Assembly (NCBI GenBank): GCA_031771865.1
Contig: JASISA010000010.1
Coordinates: 2,480,001-2,544,000 of the forward strand
From: Nothophaeocryptopus gaeumannii
Taxonomy: Eukaryota; Ascomycota; Dothideomycetes; Mycosphaerellales; Mycosphaerellaceae
Reading direction: 5' to 3'
DNA: 64,000 nucleotides
Position 1 is the stretch's first letter. The number at the start of each line of letters is the position of its first letter. Positions 1 through 10,736 of this stretch are shown piece by piece. The notes beneath the pieces are model-generated. The model ran no database searches, had not been told where the DNA came from, and saw nothing but the letters and a program-made list of their open reading frames with translations. Made by a program: the position numbers and the translations under genes.

Positions 1-1419
1 TTGCAGTCATTCGGGCCAGTGTGGCAAGCGCCAGGATGCTCGACCAGCTCTGGTTGTCGTAGCAGAGGTGAGAAGTACATTGCGCTGAGATGAGCCAGCG
101 CCATGTGACTTCCAGGCAGCTCTCCATGCAGAGCGAAGGTCGTTGGTGTCCAGAGCTCGGACAGTCTGCAGCAGAAGAAGGGTGAGGCCGTATGCCAAGA
201 TGTAATTGTAGTCGTCGTCCATGTTGGTGGAGAGTCCTGTCGATGACTGGACGTTACGGAGTGCCATCGTGGGAGGTACTACAAGGATATAGTCAAACCC
301 TTGTCTTTCGCTACCAGCCGTTACGGTCAATAGTAAGCATGCTAACAAAGAAAAGCTAATTTGGCGTGCTGTCAAAGGCGCGCTGACCGTAAGCTACAGC
401 TCGTTCATGCGCCTGTCTATTGCTCACCGTCCAACACGAGGGTCCGGTGCGATACCGAGGTCGTGAGATGAGATGGTGTGGTATAGTGCCAAGATCAGCC
501 GGACTTGGGCAGTGCTCTGTGCCCAGACTCAGGAATGCGGGATTGAATAATGGCAGATTCGGTACTGCGATTGATGCCGGAGTTGATGCGTGATTTTCGA
601 CATAGTCTTTGTACCCCAATAGCTCCAAGCATGCTCACTAGAAGCAATCGGCATATTTGATTAAGGTTGCAGCGGTCGAGCGGCGTAGCCAGACTTCGTA
701 CAGTCACAAGCTTGCCACATCAGCCCCGATGCATTGCTGAATGCAGACTGTTGCATTCTTGACCAGTTACGATGCACGAGACATGCGAATACCGCAGTCT
801 GGACGTGAACTGCAGCAGTGTTGAGGTGATGCAACAGGGGTCGAGAGTGTGCAGGATGAGGTTCAGACAAGCCTTTGGAAGGCCGTTGCATCCTGTTGCT
901 TGGCCGCATCATCCCAAATTGACTTTCGCCCTCCCTTTCACTTGCCGCTCCTCAAGGCTACGATCCACCGTAATTTTGAACTCGTAATTGCTTATTGCAT
1001 ATCCATACCCATACGCTCATGGGCTTGTCCAAAGGCCTTTGATCTGTAGGAGAAAGTGAGGAGCGGCTCGATCAAGGCCGTGCTTGTCCAGAAAGACACC
1101 GCCCAAGAAGGATCATCCCAACGAGCAGAATTAGAATTAGAAGCGGCTCTGGCCGATAAGCGGCTCCACTGCTCCTGATCCTGCATGCACTACTCCGTAT
1201 GGCTACTGGGCAGTGTTGAGGGATTGCACCGCAGCTGGTGATTGCAGAAGGCTCGAATAATCGGAGAACACAGCACGAGGAGCAGACCGATCCGATCCGA
1301 TGCGATCCGATGCGCATCCGTTGAATGTGCGATGCAGGGATCGGCATGTGCGTGCGATTATTGAATAATCGCACAAATATACCGCGTGCGATCTTCTGCG
1401 AGCCATAACTAGCGATTTT
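1..1419. other. No confident gene; transition into repeat block
   Basis: I see no convincing gene. A minus-strand open frame over about 7-375 encodes a hydrophobic stretch resembling a signal peptide, but no ATG opens it, so at best it is an internal exon. Around 1280-1320 there is a short GATCCGATGC-type tandem motif, and at 1352-1374 a near-perfect 23-bp palindrome with GTGCGATTATT arms. From about 1420 the base composition switches abruptly to CA/TG-poor, TA-rich DNA. Confidence 0.5.
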
Positions 1420-1899
1420 CGGTGAGTCGCACGCAGATTAGTCGCAATAGGTATAGTCTCTCGATATAGTCGTAAAACGCGTACTTTTAATCGCCTATCG
1501 CGCTCCTACGCGCCTATATACCTCCTCTTTATATTCCGCTATATAGTACCTCGCTATCGCCCTTACTACTACCGTCGTTCGTTCTACTATCGTTCGTTCT
1601 ACTGTCGTTCGTTCTACTATTACTCGATTATCTACTATTATACCTTAGAGGGATAATTATAAATTATTACTATATTTCGCGTATTTTAAGGCTCCTAGGT
1701 ATAGTAAAAAGCGAGCGCGCTACGTATAGTACGAGTTTATAGAAACTAAGGACAAGTAGCGTTAGATTAAGTACTTAAGTAAGTATAACGTATTCTATAA
1801 GCGAGCTAGTTATAGAAGCGAGCTAGTTAATTTTCCTTAGTACGACTAACTTCTAAGTTAACCTATAATATCTTAATAATATAATACGGAATTATCTAA

Positions 1900-3238
1900 T
1901 TAAGAAGGTAGAATTGTTCTTACCCTCTCTACCTACTACTAGCGCTAATTTCGAAGCCTCTAAGGCGTAGCTATAGCATATAAAGTACTACCTTCGACGC
2001 TAACTAGCTAATACTATAGAATTACTTCTCGAGCCGATTCTCGTAATAGCTAGTACAAGCTTACTATAATAGAAGAGGAGATAGTTATCTAGTATATACT
2101 AGACCTAGATTCGCGAGGATTTACGCCCTAGTTGTATAAGGTAGTAGATATAGTAGATAAACTACTTAGTATACGAGGTAGAGGCTAAGTAGGTAAGTGT
2201 TACGCACGGTATCTCGCTTGTCAGGTGACTCGCTTAATCACGTGGAATGGCTTCTTTGGAGAATGCGTCGGCAAGTGGAACGAAGTGAAGGAAGTCTTGG
2301 CTTATTCCAATCAGTGAGATTGTAACATGAGTTGAACACGATGATTGCTAGTCAACCATCGTTCCTAAATACATAAGAGACTTTAGGTGATCAGTGTGAT
2401 CAGACTGATCGCCTAGGGAGAGGTGATCATCCTGATCAGGGTGATCAGGAGGCTCTGCTCGGTCTCGTACCTTACGATCAGTAACACGTGACCTCGCACT
2501 GGGCAAGGACCCAGCACGAACCGTAACAGTAAGTACTAGGCTATAAACTTTATAACGCGCTTAGACGCGCTTAAAATAGCCTTCAATTAGGCGAAGGACT
2601 ATTAGAGGATACTTTAGGAAGATCCTAAGGTAATTAATACGTAGTTTAATCTTATTAAGGATACTAAAGCTAAGTATAGTATCTATAACTATAATACCTA
2701 TAACTTTAATAAGATAGGCTTTTAGATAGGTATTATTAGATCTATAAAAGTAGTTACTAGTTTAGAGAGACGTACTCGGCCTTAGCTTATTTAGCCTAGT
2801 AACCGTAAATAGGTTATAGTAATCTAGAGTATTTGTACTACTAGGTATACAATCCTACCCTTTATTATCTATAAGGGCCGTGTTTACATCTCTATATAGT
2901 ACGAGGAGGTAGATATACTATAAAATTAGAAGCTCTCGGTCTCTAAGAATAGATAGATAAACAATACGCTTGGTCTAGAGTAGTTGAAGTACTTTAACAC
3001 GTATATAAAAGCGCGTTAGGTTAGTAGCTATAGGCTACTTATCTTAGATAGCTATAAGAGTTATCTTAGCTAGAATTTCAAGGATTACTATTCGGAATAC
3101 AAGATCTTAACGCTCTATATACCGGCCTACTCGTCGCATATCCTATAGCTACTAGATATAGTGTATTTTACGCCTCTAAAGATAAAATACTCGTAATACG
3201 TCTAGGACTTAGCGCGTCGACGCGTCTTCTATATCGAT
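1900..3238 (+). pseudogene. RIP-degraded pogo/Fot1-like DDE transposase, split by a solo LTR
   Basis: Reading the plus strand through TAG stops gives a recognisable pogo/Tc1 (Fot1-like) transposase. Just before the solo LTR lies a CENP-B-type helix-turn-helix segment (YILDLDSRGF at about 2092-2122). After the LTR follow the start of the DDE domain (a YNF-x-K-x-GF motif near 2698) and later conserved blocks (ILPFIIYKGR near 2848; LILDSYKSHL-like near 3040; SHILQLLD near 3138). Many Q and W codons are TAG, as RIP produces. The solo LTR interrupts the frame near GRG-x-VGK, and the 3' end is cut where the LINE tail begins. It cannot encode a functional protein. The family call rests on motif order and is fairly safe; the exact 5' end is uncertain. 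Confidence 0.75.
2198..2528 (-). mobile_element. Solo LTR of the gypsy family, with 5-bp target duplication
   Basis: On the minus strand this begins TGTTACGG and ends GCGTAACA, the same termini as the 367-bp LTRs of the full gypsy element at 8373-15171. It is flanked on both sides by GTAAG (2193-2197 and 2529-2533), a 5-bp target-site duplication. Its 3' half (about 170 bp, R/U5) looks identical to the full element's LTR. The 5' half (U3) is unrelated and rich in TGATCA-like repeats. A solo LTR forms when the two LTRs of an inserted element recombine. The surrounding pogo copy is RIPed but this LTR is not, so it either came later or is too short for RIP. Confidence 0.92.
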
Positions 3239-3264
3239 AATAATAATAATAATAATAATAATAA
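3237..3264. repeat. (TAA)n microsatellite, 3' tail of the LINE
   Basis: About nine TAA units. On the minus strand this is an (ATT/TTA)n run at the 3' end of the LINE. The second LINE copy ends in the same kind of tail at about 17970-17986, so it is the tail of the family and not a chance microsatellite. Confidence 0.8.
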
Positions 3265-6200
3265 ATGTATTCGAGCTAGCTATAGGCCGTGCCCCTTCTA
3301 GCATATCTACATGTTGTAAAAGAAAACCCTATAGAAAGTACCTATAGCGTAAAACTTCCTCCCTTCTCTATTATGCCTTATACTCTACTACATCTTAGGT
3401 ACTATAGAACTAATATGTTTGCCCGTAGGCAGCTAGCTAACACGCTAGAGTTAACATTATCCTCCTTACTTGGGTTCGAGATCTCCGGCCTACTCTAGGA
3501 GATGTTTAAGGGTCTACTCGAATTTTCCTATAGGGAGATACCTTATTGCCTACGCTGCGGTTTATCTAGGAAACTTAGTAAGCTATCTTCTCGCGTCCTA
3601 GTATCTAGTAGCTAAGATAAGTTCCCTTCTACTCTCTCGCATGTTCATATAGTAGGCAAGGTAGTATCGAGCTGTCCCTCTATCTCTATATTCGTAGTAG
3701 GGGCTAGTGTCGGGTACCCTAACCTTGTAGAGGAAGTAAGGAAGGCCAATTGTCTCTAACCGTATCTAGAACACTATCGCGGCCTAGGCTTTACTAAGCC
3801 CTCGATAAAGCTCCCGGGTATTAGTGTTCCATGGAGTCCTAAACGCGAGTAGGAGGATTCCTTCGCGCCTAGCATTGTCCTACTTCTATAACTCGTCCCG
3901 CTTATACTAGCCCTAGAGGATAGTCTATGTTGCTTTCCGAGTCTTCTTTAGATCTACTCTATCTATATAAGAGAGCTAGGAGCGTAGGATAGTAGCCTGC
4001 TCGTCTGTCTGCTCTAGTAGCGAGCTGTATAGTTTTCTTAGGCGTCTACTATATACCCCAAGTTGTCCGCACTTTAGTAGGATCCGCTCCTTTAGCTCTT
4101 ACATAGCCTAGTATATATCCGGCCTCTACCTCTACGTAGCCATTGCAGCTATAGTAGTTCTCTTCCTATACTCGGTAATGTCTTCGATCTAGAGTTCTTT
4201 ATATAATAGTCGCGTTAGTATAGCTCGGTAGGCTCTAAGGATTATCCGTAGGAATCTATTCTATATTACCCGTAGCTTTTATTAGAGCATTTTTGAGATT
4301 CTAGTCTCCTTTCCTGCTATCCATACCTCGCTCCCGTGCATTACTACTAGCCTAATTATTAAGATATATAGCTTACGGGCTATCTCTACCGTGGCGCCCT
4401 ACGTAGTAGTAGTAATCCGTCGTAGTGTAGCTTCTAGCCGTTTTGCTTTTATAAGGGTATTCTCTATCTATACGTGCTACTTAAGTCTCTTATTAACGAT
4501 TACTCCTAGGACCCTCATAGTGTCCTCTAGGCTACTCTAGAGCGACGGGATGTTAGGTATTCTCTAGGATTCGGATATGCTCCTTATACCCCTTATAAAG
4601 TACATAACTTTGTATTTCTTAGAGGCGAACTTAGCTCTATATCTTAAGGCCTATTATAGACAGCTATTGTAGTCCTTTTCTAGTACCTCGCATGTACCTC
4701 TTGTCGAATTTAATACTATAATAAGGTATATATTATCTGCAAACCTAACTACTTCGGTATATTCTATTCCTTCTAGGAGGGAGGCTATAAAGAAGAGGAA
4801 TAGGATAGGTAAGATAGTACTTCCTTGTAGGATTCCGTATACTACTCGTGCTACTAGTAACTCGTATCCGGGGATAGCGATTGTTGTCTCTCTATCCTTT
4901 AGGAGTAACGCTATAAAAGCTATAATCTAGTATAGAATCCTCCTATACCGTAGGTTATGGATTAACCGTTCGTAATTAACTTTATTAAACGCTCCTGTTA
5001 TGTTAAGTAATAATACCGAGGCTACCTTGCCTTTCTTCCACGTAGTCTAAACGCTTTAAAGGATGTACTATAGTGCGTCTCTAGTCGATCTACCCGCTTG
5101 CGCTATTTAGTTTTAAGGAAGTAACTTATATTCCCGTATAGCCTATCCTATTTTCCATGCAACTATTGCTTCTAGTATCTTACTAACGCACGATAGAAGG
5201 GCAATAGGCCTCTATCCCTTTAGAGTAGATAAGTCTTTACTCGCCTTCTATAGCATAATCGTCCTAGCTTTCCGAAACTAGGCTAGGTAGTAGCTAATTA
5301 AAATACACTATTGGAAGATACGTTAGAGGATAGGGAGTAGCTAAGCTAGGCACTTCTTAATGCATCTATTTAGTATCTCGTCGAGGCCGGGAGCCTTGTC
5401 GTTCGGTAGTCTCTAGACTACTTTTCGTACCTCCTCTTCTATAATTTCGTATACTATATTAATAGGTTCTAGGTATATAGTACTCTCGATATCTAATATA
5501 TCTATAGGCTCTAGTATTAGGAAAAGGGCTATTCGTAGGATCTCTATTTTCGTACTATCTATCGTAAACTAATTATTATTATATATTAGTATAGGTATCT
5601 AGGGAGGTCGAATAGGGCTATCGCTATTCTTTACCTACTTAGCTAGCTTCTATATTCCCTATAGCTCGCTAGCGGTTTTGTAAACCGCGGTCCTCTACTA
5701 TTTCCTTTTCTCTATCTAGATAGTTCTCTTTTTCTCCTAGTTTCGTGCCCTCTACTCCTTCTAGTACTCCTCGCTCCCTATCTATTATACATACCGTCTT
5801 GCCTACTAAGCCTCCTAAATCGCATGTAGTACTACCGGCATACTCCTTGGATCTAGCGGCCGATATATTTTACGCCGGATAATAAGGTCCCTTGTCTTTT
5901 ATAGAGTATTACTAAGATTACTTATAGTACTATCTATATCCTCCTTTGTTATTATCCCTTCGGCTATAGGTAGGAGCTTTTAGAGCGTCTCTCTAAACTC
6001 CTCCTAGTTAGTATCCTTCTATATCTATCTTATTCTCGTCTCCTCCTATATCCCTTTATTAATAGTTGTCTCTATGCTAATATAATTAGAGTTAATGTCT
6101 TCCTTACCTAGCTAATATACTATTATCCTCTTTAATATCTCCTCTATTACAAGAGTAAGGTCTATCGTCGTCCTAGTTTAGGACTATAGTATCTTTCTCT

Positions 6201-8120
6201 AGGTAGCAAGGCCTAGGGGTATCGCTAGGTATAGCGTATCTCGATACGCCTCTTATAGCTCTCTTACTCTAAGATCCTCCTATAGTACTAATAGTCCTCC
6301 CTACTAACGGTAGTGAAGATTAAAGTCTCTAACTAGAACGTGTTCTCCCGGTTCCTTAATACCTTCTAAAAGCTCCTCTACTATAAGCCTCGTATCCTAG
6401 TTATAGATGTTATAGAGGTATATAGTTCCTATTATCCATTATAGTAAGATTAGGATCTTCTAATTACTTATAATCTAGTACGACTATTCGGATAGGCTAT
6501 ACTTCTTATAGACGTAGAATACGACCCTTCTATCTTTATCTTCCTCTATAATAGTATAGTACTTCGGATATATAACTATTCTTCTATTACTTAGGTTAGT
6601 ATATAGCTCCTAGATAGCGAGAATGTCTTTCTAGCTATTATCGAGTAGCTGCCGGTAGGTAGCCTATAATTTCCGTACGTTTGCCTATAGTATACTTAGT
6701 ATCGGTTATATGTTTATTAGGTACTAGCTAGTAGTTAATCCCGCTATATTACTCGTTAGATTAACCCTTATCCTTGCTCTAGTACAATAGTCTTAGCCCT
6801 ATTCACTACCCTAATTAGCCTCCTAAACCTCTATAGTATTCGCTTCTCTACTACTATTCCTATTAGCCTCCTACCTAGGACATATTCGTAGCTTGTCCGG
6901 GTAGCTATTTAGTCCTCTCCCTCCCTATTCGCTCCTTGCTATAGAGGAGGGGAAGGTAGAGGAGAAGTAGAGCTAGGAGTACTATAGGTTAGCTTAGCTA
7001 TATAGCTCGCCCCTATCTTCTTTATACTCTAAATGTTGTCCTTAATTACTTATCTCTTTAAGTATATATAGTACTAAGCTAGGTAGTTCTAACTACAATT
7101 TCCGCATTTGCTATACTTTAATCGGTCTACCTCTATAAGCTTCTCGTACGTATATTCTCTTATATTATAGCTTCCTCTATACCTTATATATACTATACTA
7201 TTTATATACCTTATACCGATATAGCTATATCTTTAGTAGTTAAAGTACTATATTATTATCTATTAGTAGTTCTATTCTTTAGTATCGTGGAGTACTCTAG
7301 AGATAATAATGCCCTTCTCTACTATAGCTCTAGTAGCTTCTACTATCTTTAGTTCGACTACTAGAGTACTCTATTTCTTTATTCCCGTTACTATAGCTTT
7401 CTAGCCCTTCTACTAGGTATTCTATACTTGGATTCCGGGTATTAGCCGCTTATTATCTTCCTTAATTAACTAGATCCGCTATATAGTAGAGTCGTTTCCT
7501 ATAACTATAATAAAGTGGACTTGGACTAGGAAGGTTTTCTATACTATTCTTGCCTCCTTTAAGACCTTGCCTAGGCCTTAGGTATCTACCGCTATTCGGT
7601 TCCTTACTATAGGGTCCGTAGTCGTAAGAACTAGTCTATTAGGGACCTTCTTAACTACGACTACATGTGCCTAGTTCCCTCCTTCTATAGTAAAACGCGA
7701 AACAATCCGGGTAGCTTTAGTATCCCTAAGCTTAGCCCTAGTCGCTTCGTTGTCTACGTGAATCTTAAGGGAGTACGTAGCTCTTTGTACTTTAATGCTA
7801 GATAGCTAGGCTAGCTATTAGGCTACGACTATAGCCTAGGTTGTCTTTAGTCCTAGACTCTACTCTATCTTCTTCTAAATCTATGTAATACTCCGTTGGA
7901 TAGATTCCAGAGTAGCTTCCTAGTTAGTACGCTTCGTAGTCCGCGCTATAGTTAAGTAAATTATATCTAGAATTATCTGGATTACCCTCTCTAGTTAGAG
8001 GGAGGAGTGTTGACTCCAATGCATTAGTTTAGCTGCCTTATTCTAAATCTCTTTCAGGGCCTCCTAAGGTAAGAGGGGACCCTACTAGTTCTTGTTTACT
8101 ACTACGTTCTTCTCTCTATA
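3239..8120 (-). pseudogene. RIP-degraded LINE (endonuclease-reverse transcriptase retrotransposon)
   Basis: Reading the minus strand from about 8.1 kb down to 3.24 kb reveals a LINE of the Tad/I type. A cysteine-containing gag-like segment lies near 7100. An apurinic-type endonuclease is marked by RDFNLHYR followed by GG (6308-6331, from the usual GDFNLHH). The reverse transcriptase has GILQGSTILPILF (about 4795-4840) and a catalytic box reading FADN (4732-4743). A C-terminal remnant of a CxCG...H...C zinc motif lies near 3640-3720. Most interruptions are TAG. The catalytic second Asp of the RT box is Asn, a G-to-A change typical of RIP. The 3' end is the TAA/ATT tail. The 5' end is not precisely defined. 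It is inactive. Confidence 0.85.
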
Positions 8121-8156
8121 CCCCTTCTCTTAGGAGGTTACTCCTGTATCTCTGCC

Positions 8157-8372
8157 TGTACGGACAAGTCGTCCGTTGAGTCATGACAGCCAACCAATGC
8201 TGAGGCACAGCTGCAACGGGTGATCCGTGCTTTGGATGCAGATTGCCTTGATAGGTTCAGTATGTTCTTCTAATGCCGCCTCAGCAGAGCAACGGAGCAG
8301 ACAGAGCAGACAGAGCAATACTTTAAAGGAAGGCGAGTATATAGAGAACATTCGTTATCAGCTAGATAGGAG
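8157..8372 (+). mobile_element. Left part of an older LTR into which the gypsy element inserted
   Basis: Together with 15177-15308 this seems to form an older LTR of a related gypsy family, interrupted by the complete element. It has a TATA-like AGTATATAG at about 8337-8345, in the place where the intact LTR has AGTATATAG. The right part ends GTCCGTAACA, like the intact LTR's GTGCGTAACA. The left boundary (TGTACGG at 8157) is tentative, because parts of 8145-8280 also resemble 15337-15590. No matching outer target duplication was found. Confidence 0.45.
8368..8372. repeat. Left target-site duplication AGGAG of the gypsy element
   Basis: AGGAG directly precedes the TGTTACGG start of the 5' LTR and is repeated exactly after the 3' LTR at 15172-15176. 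Confidence 0.93.
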
Positions 8373-8739
8373 TGTTACGGACCGAATCTGCAGGACGCAG
8401 AATCAAGGACATGGAACCATGCAAGAGTGACGCCAGAAGTCACGTGTCTGACCACAGTCTGGGACCTCTGGTCAAACACGTGAAGTTTGGCGACCGACAG
8501 ACCGCCCGACCGGTCAGTTGGTCGAACGGTCAAACTCGCTGCCAAGAGCAAGCGAGACCACCAAGTATATAGCAACGATGGTTGACTAGCAATCATCGTG
8601 TTCAACTCATGTTACAATCTCACTGATTGGAATAAGCCAAGACTTCCTTCACTTCGTTCCACTTGCCGACGCATTCTCCAAAGAAGCCATTCCACGTGAT
8701 TAAGCGAGTCACCTGACAAGCGAGATACCGTGCGTAACA
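8373..8739 (+). repeat. 5' LTR of the gypsy element
   Basis: Starts TGTTACGG and ends GCGTAACA, 367 bp. It contains a TATA-like AGTATATAG near 8563-8571. Immediately after it comes a short primer-site region (CTTTGAACACC), which I could not assign to a tRNA. Confidence 0.95.
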
Positions 8740-8756
8740 CTTTGAACACCCTCAGG

Positions 8757-10736
8757 ATGAGTGCCTCTCAGCAAACCGGAAGGGGAACTCCGCCCCAGCG
8801 AAGCAGGAAGCTCTCGCCAACGATCCAGCACATCTCAGTCGGCCATCAATGCACTTGCCAACCATACCAATGACAACTCCTCAAGGTCGGCAAGCCGGAC
8901 TACTACTATGGCGACCGAGACAAGTTCGACATCTGGCTTACCCAAATGGACATGTACTTCAAGTTTAACGACATGACCGAAGCTCAGAAGCCACTCTTCG
9001 CAACGACCTTTATGCGAGGACGTGTGCAGCACTGGATCAAACCTTTTCTCAGGAACTACTTGGACAGTGACGAGGATTCGACGGGAATCTTCAGGACCTG
9101 GAATCACATGAAGAACGCAATGAAGCAGGTGTATGGAGTCTCGAACGAGGTTTCGACCGCGGTCCGGGTTATCAACATCTCACTCAGAAGGGTTCCACGG
9201 CAGACTACGCAGCCAAGTTTCAGGAGCACGCCCAGATCACGGATTGGGACGACGATGCTCTCCAAGTTATGTTCCGACGAGGTCTCAGAGACTCAGTCAA
9301 GGATGAACTGATGCGATACTCTGGGAAGATCGACAGCCTCGGAGAACTGATTAAAGCGGCGATTGAACTGGACGACCAACTTTACGAACGAGCCATGGAA
9401 CGACGCTACGATTCAAGGTTACGGGGAAGGGCAGGCTATGTGCCCAGGACGACGCGATGGATGGTCTAGGCCACCTCAACGACAACAACGCGACCCCGAT
9501 GCAATGGACTGGCAGTTCAATGCAACCCAGAAAGGTCGCCCGTTCAAAGGAAGTAGGAAGGGCAAGAGTTCGCCCAGAAGAAATGAGAAGAAACTGAATT
9601 GCTATGCATGTGGCAAGGAAGGCCACTATGCGAGGAATTGTCGTTCAAAGAACATGGTGCAACGACAGTTCAACACGATGCAACGAAACCACGACGTGGG
9701 ACGCGGAGCCTACGAAACGACAGGCGCCGATCAACAAAAGCCACGATTGTTTGGTATGATGACACGAAAGTTACCTGACGAGACAGGTCGGGAACTGCGG
9801 AACGGTCACGGAAGCCTTCACTGGCGATTCTGTTATGACGATTCGTGTCAAACACACTACTCCTCGAAGATGGAAGCAGGATACTGGCCGTCTGCGCCAC
9901 GAAGACCTGCCCCGGTTCCACCAATCAACACCACAGTTGGAGGACACCGACACTTACCAATTCCGGACGAACTACGACAACTTGATCGTCACGTTCAAAC
10001 GCCGGACGAGGAGGATTTGGATGAAACCTGTTGGGGCGCTGATGACAGCGATAAGGAGAACCAAAATCCCAATGAATCTGAGGGGACCCCACAGGAGGAA
10101 GTGGTGATGGATGTCGCTACTCAGGCGGACGACTACCCTATCACGGGTATCTTACCTGAGATTCCGGAGAACCCACAAGAGTCATCCAGTGACGATGAAA
10201 CTGAGGAAGGAACCTCGGAAGAAGAAGAAGAATCCAGTGAGGACGATGACAACGACGAAATACTTCACCTTAGCGTGGACGCACCGGAACCAATACGCAA
10301 GATGATCCTTCACATAGCACGCAACAGTGAAGAGATCTTTCCACGAACACCGACAGGAGGAAGACTGCTTAACCCAGTTAGGTTTGATTTCTTCCTAGGG
10401 CAACTACGGTCAATGTTCTGGAGGTATCCCAGGCTGGACATCCAAGAAGAGTTTTCAACATTCATCTGGGATAGACCACCAATTGGAAGCTGGTTTACAC
10501 CGTACGGGTACCTAACACCGCACGGACAAGTCGTTACGAACGAGATGAGAACATCGATCCAAGAACTCAGGAATGGCTACAAACAAGCACAAGCATGTCA
10601 GAGCCGATACGCATGCAACGAGTTGCCACAAGAGAAAACTATGGCCAAAACACTGGAGGAAACACGTATACAGATCCTAGACTGGTTAGACAACAGAGCC
10701 ACAGTCTCGGGAAAAGGATCGACTCCTCAGGCATGA
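8757..10736 (+). pseudogene. gypsy gag, with frameshifts
   Basis: The first ATG after the LTR is at 8757. Gag blocks are read in different frames: a retrotransposon-gag core around 8900-9300 (segments such as DKFDIWLTQMD and MFRRGLRDSVKDELM), then from about 9480 an ORF with a CCHC zinc knuckle (CYACGKEGHYARNC at about 9598-9640). A long acidic, low-complexity tail follows (EEEEESSEDDDNDE near 10215-10260), and a region to 10736 overlaps the protease frame. At least two frame changes separate the blocks. Gag normally forms the particle and binds element RNA; as written this copy cannot make one continuous protein. Confidence 0.8.

Larger units (their letters stand above)
1420..8156. repeat. 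RIP-degraded AT-rich transposon block
   Basis: Over this stretch CA and TG dinucleotides are nearly absent while TA is very common, and every decipherable reading frame is broken mainly by TAG codons. This is the pattern left by repeat-induced point mutation in Pezizomycotina. The block holds a pogo-like transposase (+) and a LINE (-), and is interrupted at 2198-2528 by a solo LTR that kept normal CA/TG content. No host gene is visible. Exact dinucleotide indices were not computed. Confidence 0.85.

Noticed and set aside
7..375. Signal-peptide-like minus ORF at the left edge
   Set aside because: The hydrophobic start is not opened by an ATG and no splice partner was found, so I did not call a gene.
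8740..8756. tRNA primer-binding site after the 5' LTR
   Set aside because: The bases after the LTR do not match a tRNA 3' end that I can name, and self-priming could not be shown by eye, so I made no call.
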